From NCBI GenBank assembly GCA_001936135.1, contig CP012817.1:1674001-1738000 (forward strand): DNA of 64,000 nt, read 5' to 3'. The notes beneath the pieces are model-generated. The model did not search any database. It had not been told where the DNA came from and saw only the letters and a list, made by a program, of their open reading frames with translations. The DNA comes from Saccharomycopsis fibuligera x Saccharomycopsis cf. fibuligera (Eukaryota; Ascomycota; Saccharomycetes; Ascoideales; Saccharomycopsidaceae). Each line of letters starts with the position of its first letter. Within the stretch, counting starts at the first letter, position 1. Made by a program: the position numbers and the translations under genes. Positions 32,045 to 42,822 of this stretch are shown here, in pieces.

Positions 32045-32726
32045 GTTTATTGTCTAGTTTCGTTCACCATGTTTTGTTGACTATGTAGTAAGCAAAAAGT
32101 GCTTTAAGGGTTCTTTAATTTCTGCTTGAATTTTTTTACCACGAATAAGATTGAACTGGAAGTAATGTTAATTTAATTATAATCAATATTATTGGCTAAC
32201 CGTTTTGCGGTTACTGAAACTTTTTAACATACTCAATAATGTAGGAGATCGCTGCGCGACAATTGATTTATCGTTGGTAGAAGATATAATCTTACAAACT
32301 CATATATATAGTATATATTGTAGAGTTTGGTTACTACACTGTAAGGAAAACTTAAAAAAGTGATGAAAACCCTCAGTTGGAAAATAAGTAGCTTTGGCGA
32401 ATTTGCAATATAGATGGAGGACAAATACTTTAATTATGTTGTGATGTTATTGTAACGTTATTGTCCCGTTACTTTGACTTTCTATTGGATAACACCTGGT
32501 TTATGATGGAAGTTGTCTTCGCTTTTTTCGTTCTTTGTTATCAACAGCAGTGTCATGCTGCTGATGTATGCTACAATATATCATTATAGTGAAAATGAAA
32601 TTAAATATACTCCAATAATAACTACAGTTAATATACCAGAAATAATAAAAACAACAATATTGTCTTTAAAATATGAATATAAAAATAACAGTATTGAGAA
32701 TGCTAAAACCACAAACCCAAATTAGG

Positions 32727-34154
32727 TTAAACATTAAATGGAAGTCCTTCTTTGATACCCTTGGCTAACAATTTTTGCAAGGCATCGATATCGTCAACAG
32801 AGTTGTAAATCCCAATACTAAATCTCATTATATTTCTAAATTGAGAGACAAAACATTTATTCCTTTTCAAAAACTTCATCCATTCTGGATTGTTGATTTG
32901 AACTACCACAATATTAGAGGAGCAAAACTCGTTTACTCTGCCATTGTTACCATATATCTCAAGATCAAAATTTTCCAACATGGATATCATCTTGCCCCTC
33001 AAGAAACACAAATACCTTGCAACGTTTTCCATTTTCAAATCTTCAAGCAAATATTTAAGCATGAACGAAGATGCATAAATCTGTAAATTTGGCTTGCACA
33101 TGTGCTCATATTTGAGGGCATTATTGTGAAGTTTGCCCTCCAAGTCATAGCTTGTGTCCACTTTGAGTTCGTTTGGGTCAAAGCTAGCCAACGACTTGAT
33201 GTTTACAAACGGTGGAAGAACTTTTGTGTCTTCTGACCGCAAGAAACTTTCGCTCATGTACAAAATACCTAACCCTTGAGGAATAAAAAGTCCCTTGAAT
33301 GTGCTGAAAAATGCCCCTGAGCAGCCCATGGAAATGACATCAACTTCTTGAAATCCAACATCTTGGGTCAAATCAACAAGGGTATGAACTCCTTGTGGGT
33401 TGTATTTCCTGGTAATAGAGCGTATATCATTTTTTATACCTGATTGGTACATTGTGCATGAGAGGGATATAACCTTAGTGGTTTCATCAACATATGGTGC
33501 AATATTGACAGCATCCAAGATAAAATTCTTGTCACATTGAGTGTCAACAACTCTGAGCTGCAACTCAAGTTCTGGGTGAGATTTGACAAAACCAAGCCAA
33601 CTTAAGTTATTGTGTTGAAATTCGTTATCGAGCACAACAATGGAATCACCTTTTTCAAAACTGATTGTGGCTTGAAGCAAATGTAGCGCTTCACTCGAGT
33701 CTCTAGTAAAACATATTTGTTCGAATGCCGTTGGGTTGGTCAAGCCCAAAAGCTTAGCGTAAAGATTTCTAGTTTGCTCGACAGCATCATCAAAAACGAT
33801 GAATTCCGGATCTGCGGAAATTGCTCTTTTTTTAAAAAAGTCAATAACTGCATCCATGACAATTGTATTTGTTACAATTTGACTAGAAGCGTTGAAAAAC
33901 ACATTTGGCTTGCGATCTTTAACAGAGTTATGTTGTAGGAAAGGAACCATAGCTCTAAACTTAGCGAACTCATTAGCGGTTGCGACATCAAATGTTGAAG
34001 GATACCTGTGTGACGCATCAGCGCCAGATCTGTTGCAAGATGAATCTCCAGAGTTCTCAAAAGATTCAGCTGGTTTGATCGCAGGTTGGGTCAGCTCCTT
34101 TTCAATATCATTGATGAGCACCGCAGAAAAATTCGTGACAATATCATTAAGCAT
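32727..34154 (-). CDS. Class-V PLP-dependent enzyme (aminotransferase/desulfurase-like), substrate unknown
   Basis: A 475-aa fold-type I PLP enzyme of the class-V group (cysteine desulfurase, isopenicillin-N epimerase and Moco sulfurase relatives). Cofactor Asp is in HTLVDLTQDVGF and the probable Schiff-base Lys in SGAFFSTFKGLFIPQGLGILY. FTRDSSEALHLLQ corresponds to the phosphate-binding region. There is no conserved desulfurase Cys loop that I can identify with certainty, so transamination, desulfuration or lyase activity cannot be separated. The N-terminus (MLNDIVTNFSAVLINDIEKEL) is not a clear presequence. It is the third class-V-fold gene within about 9 kb, but much diverged from the AGX1 pair. 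Confidence 0.75.
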   Translation of the reverse strand: MLNDIVTNFSAVLINDIEKELTQPAIKPAESFENSGDSSCNRSGADASHRYPSTFDVATANEFAKFRAMVPFLQHNSVKDRKPNVFFNASSQIVTNTIVMDAVIDFFKKRAISADPEFIVFDDAVEQTRNLYAKLLGLTNPTAFEQICFTRDSSEALHLLQATISFEKGDSIVVLDNEFQHNNLSWLGFVKSHPELELQLRVVDTQCDKNFILDAVNIAPYVDETTKVISLSCTMYQSGIKNDIRSITRKYNPQGVHTLVDLTQDVGFQEVDVISMGCSGAFFSTFKGLFIPQGLGILYMSESFLRSEDTKVLPPFVNIKSLASFDPNELKVDTSYDLEGKLHNNALKYEHMCKPNLQIYASSFMLKYLLEDLKMENVARYLCFLRGKMISMLENFDLEIYGNNGRVNEFCSSNIVVVQINNPEWMKFLKRNKCFVSQFRNIMRFSIGIYNSVDDIDALQKLLAKGIKEGLPFNV

Positions 34155-36026
34155 ATTAAAGAGGTGAAAAGATGTTATTTAGAAATACTTTATAGTAATA
34201 GAAAATAGCGGTTCAGCTGGAATTTGTAACTCATATTGTTGACCACAGATTTTACGGAAAAAAAAAAGAACGGGAGTTCTGCGCGTATTTGTACTTAGTT
34301 GGAGTACAAACAATTTGTCTAGCTTTATCTCTCAAAATTTAAGGGATTTGAAATTAAAAAACCCTTTGATATCAGAACACAGTTGCGTGAAGCCATTTGA
34401 GCACAATCAAAGCCCTGCTTACTATTATTAGTCACACAGGCCAAGAACCTTGCGTAAACGGGAAAAAAAGCTCGAAATCCGAAACAAGCGTAGCAATCAA
34501 TGCACAATAAAACTTCAGAGAGCTAGATCTCAGAAATAGATTCCCCACAACACAAACAACACAAACATAGATAAAATAATATACGGAGCTCTTTTCCCCA
34601 CTTAAATGGTTCTCCACAGTAGAGGAGCTCAAAAACTCAGCGGACCTTATACTTGGCTCTAAGTCATTGATAATATTCTTGTGCAATAGTCGGTGTCAAA
34701 AGTTTTATTACTGATTAAGAATGAGAAGGTGGATAAAGGCGATGAAAATCCGGCTTTCTGGCACCCGAGTCATTGGACAAACAGATAGTTCCTTTTTTAA
34801 TGAATTCTTCCTAGAAGCGGTCTTCTACCGATAAAAGATAAGAAATTACTCTTTCCCGATTAGGTATTTGTGTGAGAGCCATATTGTTTTCCCCCTGTTC
34901 CGCGGATGGCAAGTAAAGAATAATAACTGGGCTGTTTCTCAGTGAAAAACACCAAAATTCATTTTGCAAAAAGTAAAATAGGTACAGCGGTTCTTTTTTC
35001 AACCGCTTTAAAAAAATATGCGAAAATAACAGGATGGTTGATTCCTTTTATACGTCGAATGCCACACTCTTAAGACAAGATGTGCCATTTCCGCTATACA
35101 TGCAATACACAGATTGCACAATAACACGTGATCTATATGATTTAGGTGCTACTTAGCAAGTACAGGGGTGCTCCTGTGTGACTTCTGGTATAGTAAGAAT
35201 TGTTTGGAATTTGGTATGTAGTTTGTCTTAGTATGGTTTTTCGGATTAGTGAATCTAGATAAGCATGATAATCTTTGCTAATGGCGATAAGGGCGGTGTA
35301 AGGTATGTATATATAGCACTACGCCTAGAATATATATATGAATTGCTAATGAATCTTGTAATCAGTTGTGCCTTGAACTTTTGCGTAAAGTTTTGAATGC
35401 AAAGCTTTTGACATTTTGAATCGATGGTTGTGAGTTTGCATCGTTTACGGCAAGAAAAATCTTCCAGAAAAAAGCAAATAAGCGAATAGAATTAGGACTG
35501 TTACTGATGTAGACTCCAATCGTCGAAATGACAGTAACGTGGCTTGTGTCCGTGGTAATATTTAGACAGTTTTGAGCCAAACGGAAGCTCAATTGAGAAG
35601 CAGATAGTTCTCTATGCGATGTTCTTCTCATTTGTACTGCTCTCAACTGCAATTCTCTTTCTTATACTAAAAAAATGAAAAAAAGACAAATACACGTGAT
35701 ACACATACTTGATATACAACACTTGAGTGCGCTTGGTGATTGATGCTTTGCTCCACAATGTTAGAGGCGGAAGAGTACACGCATGTACTCTAGACGACCG
35801 CGCAGTCGTCTACAGCCTAACAGCGCTAACGCTTTTGCAAGGCTTTCTTTGACTAACACAAAAAATACTGGTTAAGTATTAATAGACAGTAATTTTCGCA
35901 GAAAACTGTTATCGGTGCATCAGCAATGCCAACTGAGACTCGACACTTACACAGACATGCTAATATAAAACAGTTATTTTCATTTTGAAATATAATTAAG
36001 CGAACAAGATCTTTTTAAACAGCCTT
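34155..36026. other. Intergenic region between the class-V PLP gene and COF1
   Basis: About 1.9 kb with no supportable protein gene. It contains CACGTG sites near 35124 and 35692 and a compact cluster of perfect hairpins at 35772-35834 (separate entry). Short ATG frames of 60-96 codons overlap on the minus strand and have no recognisable protein character. Confidence 0.5.
35772..35834. other. Cluster of three adjacent perfect hairpins
   Basis: Hairpin 1: AGAGTAC (35772-35778) pairs with GTACTCT (35785-35791) around a 6-nt loop. Hairpin 2: TAGACGAC (35791-35798) pairs with GTCGTCTA (35805-35812), again around 6 nt. Hairpin 3: AGCG/CGCT at 35822-35833 around CTAA. Hairpins 1 and 2 abut at base 35791. 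There is no T-run typical of a Pol III terminator next to them. The role is unknown. Confidence 0.6.
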
Positions 36027-36850
36027 TTAATGGTAAGTACCGGAACGGATGATCTTGTCCAAGACAGTTTCGTAAGCAACTTCACTAAAGTCGGTACCTT
36101 GAATTTCAGAAGCAACACCGTTCAAAGCACGGCGTAACGCATCCTTAGAAGAAGCGTAAACCATCTTGCTCTATGAAAAAAGGTTAGTAGTAATTCTTTT
36201 TACTGATTTTGAACGGATTGTGAAATGCAAAATAAAGTGTACATACTCTAACCGGAGCAGTGTCTGGGGACCAAATGTAAAAGATTATCTTGGATCTTTT
36301 GCCTTCGCCATTTCCTATTTCGTACTCGTAATCGTAAATGGCATATCTGCAGTCATTTTCTGGCAAAGCTTCCACGAACTTTTCGTAGTCTTGGTCAGTT
36401 GAGGTCTTGTCGACAACAATTTCGGTTTTTTTGTCATTCAAGGAGAAGATGATAAACTTGTACTTTTTACCCAACTTCAATTCGTTGAAGGCGGTTAAAG
36501 ATTCATCGGCAACGGCGACACTATCTGATTGTTAGTACACTAATTTTATAACTTTTCCTCGAATGCGATCTGTGATACAGTATATAAAAGTAACAGTTGG
36601 TCTGTCTATTGCCAATCAAAAAAAACAAAAAAAAAAAACAAGTCTGGCAGACTAGTTCCTTGATATCAATTGAACATACCCAGATCTAGACTATAAAAAT
36701 ACAGCTTGTTAGTATATTTGTCTATTGGAACACGACATTCAGCTCGGCCAAGGAGGCGACAAGCACGTCAACAGCATCTACCAGCGCTGTCATCAAAGAG
36801 CGCGCGCCAAACAGAAAATCTGTTACCAACTTTACAAAAAAACATACCAT
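36027..36850 (-). CDS. COF1: COF1, cofilin (four exons, including an 11-nt microexon)
   Basis: Cofilin severs and depolymerises actin filaments. The spliced protein is 143 aa, the same as S. cerevisiae Cof1. Exons (minus strand): ATG alone at 36848-36850; an 11-nt exon at 36680-36690; a 274-nt exon at 36247-36520; and a last exon at 36027-36170 with TAA at 36027-36029. The frame closes exactly (3 + 11 + 274 = 288 nt, then AGC AAG). All three introns start GTATGT, end AG and carry TACTAAC shortly before the acceptor. Recognised segments are [48 protein letters not shown] (actin-binding helix nearby) and, in the last exon, [18 protein letters not shown]. The encoded start MSRSGVAVADES is the classic cofilin N-terminus. 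Confidence 0.95.
36171..36246 (-). other. COF1: COF1 intron 3
   Basis: 76 nt; donor GTATGT (36241-36246), branch site TACTAAC and acceptor CATAG on the minus strand. It lies in phase 0 between the codons for Arg (DTAPVR) and Ser (SKMVY). Confidence 0.93.
36521..36679 (-). other. COF1: COF1 intron 2
   Basis: 159 nt; donor GTATGT (36674-36679), branch site TACTAAC (36531-36537) and acceptor GATAG. It splits the Gly codon after MSRS. Confidence 0.92.
36691..36847 (-). other. COF1: COF1 intron 1
   Basis: 157 nt; donor GTATGT (36842-36847) directly after the ATG, branch site TACTAAC near 36708-36714 and acceptor ATAG directly before the 11-nt microexon at 36680-36690. Confidence 0.88.
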
Positions 36851-37192
36851 TTTTATTTATACTTTGTGGTTTTGGTTTATTGGATTATAAGAGTGTGGAT
36901 GGATTGGAAAGAGATGCAGCACAGAAACAGTGAAAGCTTTTAGATAGAAACAAAAAGGGATGGCGAGGATGAATTTCGCTGCTCGACTTTCTGGCGGGAA
37001 ACAGCTCACCGGTGGATGGAGGGCGCTAGTTGGCGGGTGCTTCGTGGCATCACCCGGAAATATGATTGTGAGGATCGCAAGACCAAGTGCATTGTTTCGC
37101 ATACTAAACTGATCCACAACATCAGCACCCAGACACACAACGAATGTGTCAAATACAGACCAGCTAAACTAAAGCAAAAAGTATCATTCACC

Positions 37193-37837
37193 ATGGATCG
37201 CATGACTTATAATCTTCTCTCGCAGCGGCTAGATTACTTGGAACTCTTGACCAATATTCATGCCAAAAAGGACTTCACAAAGACTACCTCCTACATCACC
37301 CAACTCTCTGTCCTAAACAACAGTCTTAACAAGTTCATCGCAGACCAATATCCTGAATTGTTGCGTATGATAGAGATACTCAAACGGTACAATCTATGGG
37401 ATAATGTAAATTATATAGCGCAAATGGATAAGCATCCCAGCAAGGAAACCAAACTCAATAGTAACCGTACACATACTGATTTTAAAAAGCATTTGCTCTT
37501 GTCGAATTATCAGTACTTTACGGAATTAATAGAAAACATAGAAAAATTAAAGCATTTAGATACTCATGATATACTAGCGAAGCGTTTTCCGGTGGAAATT
37601 ATCAGATCAAAGCATGTTATAGCCAATTTAAACCAGATCCTTGCTAATCAAATACTTCCTGAAAAGTACAACAAACTAATTGTCAGTTCTATAAGTTTTA
37701 TGGAGGCCTACATCACAATGGTCCATGAGTACAATGGTCAGTTTAGTCGTCTCAAGAATCGGCTTATTGAGGCAAATCGACAAGTTGTTAGACGCAACTC
37801 TGAACTACAGAAACAAAAGGCAAGTAGTGAGTACTGA
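37193..37837 (+). CDS. Helical protein, possible dynactin p24/LDB18-like subunit
   Basis: 214 aa from the ATG at 37193, which has a CACC context (MDRMTYNLLSQRLDYLELL). An in-frame ATG at 37016 would add 59 residues of poor character, so I prefer the downstream start. The protein is almost wholly helical with coiled-coil potential. The order of its segments resembles dynactin subunit p24: an N-terminal LSQRLDYLE helix, a mid-protein LSNYQYFTELIENIEKL, and a C-terminal MVHEYNGQFSRLKNRLIEAN. This is a by-eye resemblance, not a proven homology. Dynactin p24 anchors the shoulder of the dynein activator complex. It is divergent from COF1 (342 bp between start codons) and convergent with PRP6. Confidence 0.6.
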   Translation: MDRMTYNLLSQRLDYLELLTNIHAKKDFTKTTSYITQLSVLNNSLNKFIADQYPELLRMIEILKRYNLWDNVNYIAQMDKHPSKETKLNSNRTHTDFKKHLLLSNYQYFTELIENIEKLKHLDTHDILAKRFPVEIIRSKHVIANLNQILANQILPEKYNKLIVSSISFMEAYITMVHEYNGQFSRLKNRLIEANRQVVRRNSELQKQKASSEY

Positions 37838-38063
37838 GCGGGCTATGGGGCGAGCACTCATAACTCAAGGCTTTTGCTACCATCAATATTGCCATCATAT
37901 ACCATGAAATGTAACTAAGCTCTATGCAGATAATCCAGCAAATTCTAGCTTATACTATAACTTAAATGATGTCCAATTGTTAAGCTAGTTCGTTATTATT
38001 ATATTATACTTAGTATGTCATAGTTTATACTATAACTTTCATAATGTACACAGCAAATGGCAT

Positions 38064-40808
38064 CTATTCCAAAAGCTTTTCTGATGCAATATCTAACAAT
38101 TCTTCTGTAGTTTTTTCAAAATTCTTGATATCCTTAGTCACACTGGCCCACACTCTACCATGCTTTGGTTCAGCAATTTTGAAGTCTCTGACTAATCTTG
38201 TAAGTTCCTCGCTCTGATTTTTCTTCTTGCACAAAACGTACAACCAACACCAAGCATCTCCAAAATCCTTATCTGCATCAATAGATCTCTCAAACCATAT
38301 TTTTGCCTTGTCGTATTTGGACTCAATGTAAAAATTTACACCAACTGCCAAGAGAATTAACGGATCCGAGTTGGTTTCCTTCATTGCCTCCACGAAGTTC
38401 TTCTTCATTTCTGACCTTTTGACAACAACTTTCAATTTTTCGTACCATATTAATGGCGAATTGCGAAACTTTTGATATGCCTGATTGATCAAATTTTTCA
38501 CTTCTTGATAGTTTTTCAAACTTCTTTCCAACTCTATTTTAGCAATCCACAATTTGTCACTATCGGGATTCTTAGTAATGGCTTTATCAAGGGCTGACCT
38601 AGCCTTTATAGTCAACTTGCTAGACATCAAATTGTGCGCCAAAAGAATCCACAAGTTCACTGAATTTTCGCATATTCTGACACCTGTAGCATATGCTTCT
38701 CGTGCCTCTTCAAGTTTGTTCATGTCCTCTAAAATTTGACCCTTCTGCATATGCAACTTATCGGTGTTTTCAAACTGCGTAAGCCCTTCTGCTACTAAAT
38801 CCAATGCAGCATCATTATGTCCAAGTTGTCTTTCCAAAGTAACAGATTTGTACCACATTCTCGGGTCTTTGAGTTTTGCTCTCGCTTTTGTTAATAATTC
38901 TGATGCCTTTTCGTAAAATCTATTGGATGTTTCCAATTTGATGGCCGCTAGCCAAATATCCACACTTTGAGAATTTTTCTTGAACGCTTTCCTCAAAATA
39001 TCTCTTGCTCCGTCAACGTCACCATTCATCCACTTTTCTTTAGCAAACCGTAACCAAAACTCTTCAACGGATGAGTTAGCAGTAATTGATCGTTCAAAGC
39101 TTTGATATAAACTTTCCACGCTACTGTGTCTTTTGAGAAAATCAAAGTAGTGCCTCCATACTGGTACTTCTTGGGGATATTCGCGGACAATATAGTTATA
39201 AATCTCGCTGGCAACTTTAACATTATTAGATTTAGTGAAGCGATCAGCGTCTTCTTGCCATATGATTATCTTGTCAACTTGATCCTTATCTTCTAAGCCC
39301 AATAATAAAGTACTGCTGACAATTGCCGTTGCAGTTAATGGAAATCCAGTATCTTCACACCGTTTTGCTTCATTTAGCCATTCTTCTCGTGCTAAAGTAC
39401 TACCGTTTTTAATTACTTCCTGAACACCCTTATTCATCAACTTGGCAATTTTATTGGCATCATTAGCAGTTTTCTCTTCTAATTTTCCCGCTTCAATCCA
39501 AATTTCGTGAGACTTAGGAAGACTTTTCCTAGCATTGTTTAAAACTTTCTTGCATTGTTTAGTATCAGTTTCCAATTCAATTAAAGATAGCCATAATTCT
39601 ATAGCCGACGGAATAATTTCGACAGCTGTCAGTAGAAGCTTCTTTGATTCCTCTACATTGTCCTCTAACTGAATGGCAAGTTTCCATAAATTAACACTAT
39701 TACTGAGATTACTCAATGCCTTCTTTGTAATTTGCTTTTTCGCAAAAACGCCAGGTTCCAAATCAATAGCTTTAAGCCAAAGCTTTTCACTTTTCTGGTT
39801 ATAAGTCAAAGCTTCTGCCGCGAGTTTCTTACAATATATCACATTGCTATTGTTGATACTGATATTTTCTAACCAAACACCTTCATCCTTAGGACATTTC
39901 ATGCAGCCCTCTTCAATAAGTTTCTTTGCCAAATCTGGCTTTCTTGCCAGTAACTCAATTCTCGCACTCATTATCCAGTTGATGGGATTGTATGGCTCTG
40001 TGTTTCTTAATGACCTGAAAATCGCCCGTGATTTGGCCAAATCTCCAGTAATTTTACTGAAGGATTGATTTTGCTCATCAATAGCTTGCAAGCTTGCCAA
40101 ATAGTCATTGGCATCAATTGTGTATAGAGAATTACTGCTATCATTTTGATTCCCATCCAATTTGGAGCTAAGAATTTTGCCTCTTGCAGAAGATATAAAC
40201 TCAAAATTTGTATCTTTATCATTATCTTCGTGATCATTAGCAATAACATCTTCATTACCATTTGCACTTACTTGCATATCTATTTCTTGTTGATCTCTTA
40301 AGCTTGAAAGTATGCTGTCATTAATATTATATGTTCTTCGCTGTTGTCTAGCTAGCTCTCTTTCCCTTTTATTTCTTCTGGTCATATCGCCAGCTTCCGG
40401 CAAATTTAGCCACTGATCTTCAGATATAGTACCGAGACCTTTTTTCAAATCAGCAAATTGATTACTTATGTTTTCTATTGTGTTTTGATCACCTTTCTCC
40501 TTATTTGTCTCGGTGTTGGATGTGTCATTATCAATTTTTCTCTTCTTGTGTCGATTTCGTAACCGTTCTTCAATCATTTCATATATCCGATCAGCTTCTT
40601 CATCTTCTTGATCTTGCGATCTAATGTTAAGAAGCCCCAAATCAGCATTGTTGTCAACATTTGCTTCATCGTCTTCGTCATCGTTGCCATCGAAGTCTAA
40701 TTTGGCTGGTCCTATATCTGATCTAGTGGTGAAACCGGTGGCGCCACGCCCTATACCGGCAACATAATTTGGAGGCGCTGGGAGATCGAGAAAACTTCTC
40801 TTCTCCAT
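38064..40808 (-). CDS. PRP6: PRP6, U4/U6.U5 tri-snRNP splicing factor
   Basis: A 914-aa protein. The N-terminus has the PRP1/PRP6 signature (FLDLPAPPNYVAGIGRGATGF and FTTRSDIGPA). A charged segment follows (EEADRIYEMIEERLRNRHKK), then tandem HAT/TPR helical repeats from about residue 260 to the end, with recurrent W and A-x-x-x-L-E patterns (for example ESVNLWILLAHNLM and SDKLWIAKIELERS). Prp6 bridges U5 and U4/U6 in the tri-snRNP and is essential for spliceosome assembly. Length matches S. cerevisiae (about 899). It shares a 304-bp divergent promoter with RRB1. Confidence 0.94.
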   Translation of the reverse strand: MEKRSFLDLPAPPNYVAGIGRGATGFTTRSDIGPAKLDFDGNDDEDDEANVDNNADLGLLNIRSQDQEDEEADRIYEMIEERLRNRHKKRKIDNDTSNTETNKEKGDQNTIENISNQFADLKKGLGTISEDQWLNLPEAGDMTRRNKRERELARQQRRTYNINDSILSSLRDQQEIDMQVSANGNEDVIANDHEDNDKDTNFEFISSARGKILSSKLDGNQNDSSNSLYTIDANDYLASLQAIDEQNQSFSKITGDLAKSRAIFRSLRNTEPYNPINWIMSARIELLARKPDLAKKLIEEGCMKCPKDEGVWLENISINNSNVIYCKKLAAEALTYNQKSEKLWLKAIDLEPGVFAKKQITKKALSNLSNSVNLWKLAIQLEDNVEESKKLLLTAVEIIPSAIELWLSLIELETDTKQCKKVLNNARKSLPKSHEIWIEAGKLEEKTANDANKIAKLMNKGVQEVIKNGSTLAREEWLNEAKRCEDTGFPLTATAIVSSTLLLGLEDKDQVDKIIIWQEDADRFTKSNNVKVASEIYNYIVREYPQEVPVWRHYFDFLKRHSSVESLYQSFERSITANSSVEEFWLRFAKEKWMNGDVDGARDILRKAFKKNSQSVDIWLAAIKLETSNRFYEKASELLTKARAKLKDPRMWYKSVTLERQLGHNDAALDLVAEGLTQFENTDKLHMQKGQILEDMNKLEEAREAYATGVRICENSVNLWILLAHNLMSSKLTIKARSALDKAITKNPDSDKLWIAKIELERSLKNYQEVKNLINQAYQKFRNSPLIWYEKLKVVVKRSEMKKNFVEAMKETNSDPLILLAVGVNFYIESKYDKAKIWFERSIDADKDFGDAWCWLYVLCKKKNQSEELTRLVRDFKIAEPKHGRVWASVTKDIKNFEKTTEELLDIASEKLLE

Positions 40809-40979
40809 CGGATGAGGACTAAATATTTTGATGAATGGATAATATCGTGGAAGCTTAATTTGGCACTTCTATCATCGGGCACTTTGCTTCTCTCTAACTA
40901 AATTTATAGCGATGGTATATATTGAATTGAAATGGATTCTCACGTGATACATCGCATCGTCTAACAGAAAAAACAAAAA

Positions 40980-41064
40980 AAATTTTTTTTTTTTTTTTTT
41001 TTTATTTTGATACTTTTTTTTTAAAGAAGTATATTTTTGTTTGATGTTCAAGTTGGCACTCATC
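40980..41064 (+). promoter_or_regulatory. Candidate ribosome-biogenesis promoter elements (RRPE-like and PAC-like)
   Basis: In the divergent PRP6-RRB1 promoter, an A-rich to T-rich switch near 40978-41002 resembles an RRPE (AAAAATTTTT). CTCATC at 41059-41064 is the reverse complement of the PAC core GATGAG, 48 bp before the RRB1 ATG. Paired RRPE and PAC motifs are known in ribosome-assembly genes, and RRB1 is one. Function here is inferred. Confidence 0.4.
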
Positions 41065-41112
41065 TTACTTCATTAACCTGAGCACATACTTTTTTGGGAG
41101 ACTCTAAAAAAA

Positions 41113-42663
41113 ATGTCTAAAAGAGCAGCTGAAGACCAAATAGACGGCAAGTCTGCTGCTGTTAAAGTCAACGAGGACAGTGTGCCAAACAGCAACAAAG
41201 CTGATGAATCAAAAGATGAGGGTTTGGCCAATGATGTCGACATGGGGGAGTTTGAAGATCCATATGGTGATGAATTTGAAAGTGATGGTGAGATTATTGA
41301 AATCGATTCTTCCAATGAAGATAACGACGAAAGTGTTGAGGCTCAGATAGCAAAGGACGATGAAAAATCTAAAGAAGAAGCTGCAGAAGCCGAAGCAGGC
41401 CCTAGCTTATACTTACCGCACAAGTCCAAACCTCTTGGGCCAGATGAAGTTTTAGAAGCTGATCCAACAGTATATGAAATGTTGCATAATGTCAATTTGC
41501 CATGGTCTTGTCTTACTGTTGATGTTCTACCTGATAACTTAGGTGACGAAAGAAGAAGTTATCCAGCATCTATGTCTATTACTACTGCTACTCAAGCACC
41601 AAAGGCCAAAGATAATGAATTGATGATTCTTAAACTTAGTCAATTGAGCAAAACTTTGGTGAAAGACGAAAATGAAGACAATGAAAGCGATGATGACGAA
41701 GACGAGGATAATGATGATGGATCTGATCCAATCATGGAGAGCGAAACCATCCCATTGAGAGACACCACAAACAGAATCAGAGTTTCTCCACACGCTTCCA
41801 AGACTGGTGAATATTTCACTGCTACAATGTCTGAAAATGGAGACGCATATATATTTGACTTGTCTTCTCAGTTTAAGTCATTGCATACCCCGGGGTATGT
41901 TGTACCAAAAAATAATAAAAAACCAATACATACTATAAGAAACCACGGTAACGTTGAAGGTTACGGTTTGGACTGGTCTCCATTGATAGATACCGGTGCA
42001 TTATTAACCGGTGATGTTAGTGGGAGAACTTTCCTTACTAAGAGAACTTCAAGCAATTGGACTACTGACAAGACTCCGTTCACATACAATGACCAATCTA
42101 TTGAAGATATACAATGGTCTAAATCTGAAAGAACAGTATTTGCTACAGGCGGCTGCGATGGTTATGTGAGAATTTGGGATACTAGATCCAAGAAACACAA
42201 GCCATCAATCAATATTATTGCTTCGCAATCAGATGTTAATGTTATTTCATGGAGTGAACAAGTTAGTTATTTGCTTGCGAGTGGGCACGATGATGGTAGT
42301 TGGGGTGTTTGGGATTTGAGAAACTTTAAACCGAACCAAGAAAAAGTGACTCCTGTTGCTTCTTATAATTTCCACAGAGCACCAATTACGTCGATTAATT
42401 TTAACCCATTAGATGCGTCTATCATTGCTGTAGGCAGTGAAGATAATACTGTTACATTGTGGGATTTAGCAGTGGAAGCAGATGATGAAGAAATCAAACA
42501 ACAAAGAAGAGAGATAAAAGAAATGGAAGATATTCCACCGCAATTGTTATTCGTACATTGGCAAAAAGATGTTAAAGAAGTTCAATGGCATAGACAAATT
42601 CCTGGTGCTTTGGTGTCGACAGGTAAAGATGGCCTTAATATATGGAAAACTATAAGTGTTTAG
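41113..42663 (+). CDS. RRB1: RRB1, WD40 ribosome-assembly chaperone of Rpl3
   Basis: A 516-aa GRWD1/Rrb1 protein. The N-terminal 85 residues are very acidic ([20 protein letters not shown]). Then comes the family signature [20 protein letters not shown] followed by [21 protein letters not shown] second acidic loop lies near residue 195. WD40 blades follow ([37 protein letters not shown]), ending LNIWKTISV. Rrb1 binds newly made Rpl3 and escorts it into pre-60S particles in the nucleus. Length matches S. cerevisiae (about 511). Confidence 0.95.
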   Translation: MSKRAAEDQIDGKSAAVKVNEDSVPNSNKADESKDEGLANDVDMGEFEDPYGDEFESDGEIIEIDSSNEDNDESVEAQIAKDDEKSKEEAAEAEAGPSLYLPHKSKPLGPDEVLEADPTVYEMLHNVNLPWSCLTVDVLPDNLGDERRSYPASMSITTATQAPKAKDNELMILKLSQLSKTLVKDENEDNESDDDEDEDNDDGSDPIMESETIPLRDTTNRIRVSPHASKTGEYFTATMSENGDAYIFDLSSQFKSLHTPGYVVPKNNKKPIHTIRNHGNVEGYGLDWSPLIDTGALLTGDVSGRTFLTKRTSSNWTTDKTPFTYNDQSIEDIQWSKSERTVFATGGCDGYVRIWDTRSKKHKPSINIIASQSDVNVISWSEQVSYLLASGHDDGSWGVWDLRNFKPNQEKVTPVASYNFHRAPITSINFNPLDASIIAVGSEDNTVTLWDLAVEADDEEIKQQRREIKEMEDIPPQLLFVHWQKDVKEVQWHRQIPGALVSTGKDGLNIWKTISV

Positions 42664-42822
42664 AAATCATTTGTTTGTTTTGTTTATTGGTTCTCCCTTT
42701 TTCTTTTTATGTTTTATAGTAATACCTAATGTTATTGAGGAATCATGATAGTAAAAAAAAAAAATATAAAAAGTTTAAATTTTCAACAATTGACGTATAG
42801 GTAGATATTATGTTTGATCTGT

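Noticed and set aside
37016-37192. Upstream ATG for the p24-like protein.
   Set aside because: The extra 59 residues lack helical character and overlap the COF1 promoter; the ATG at 37193 has a better context.
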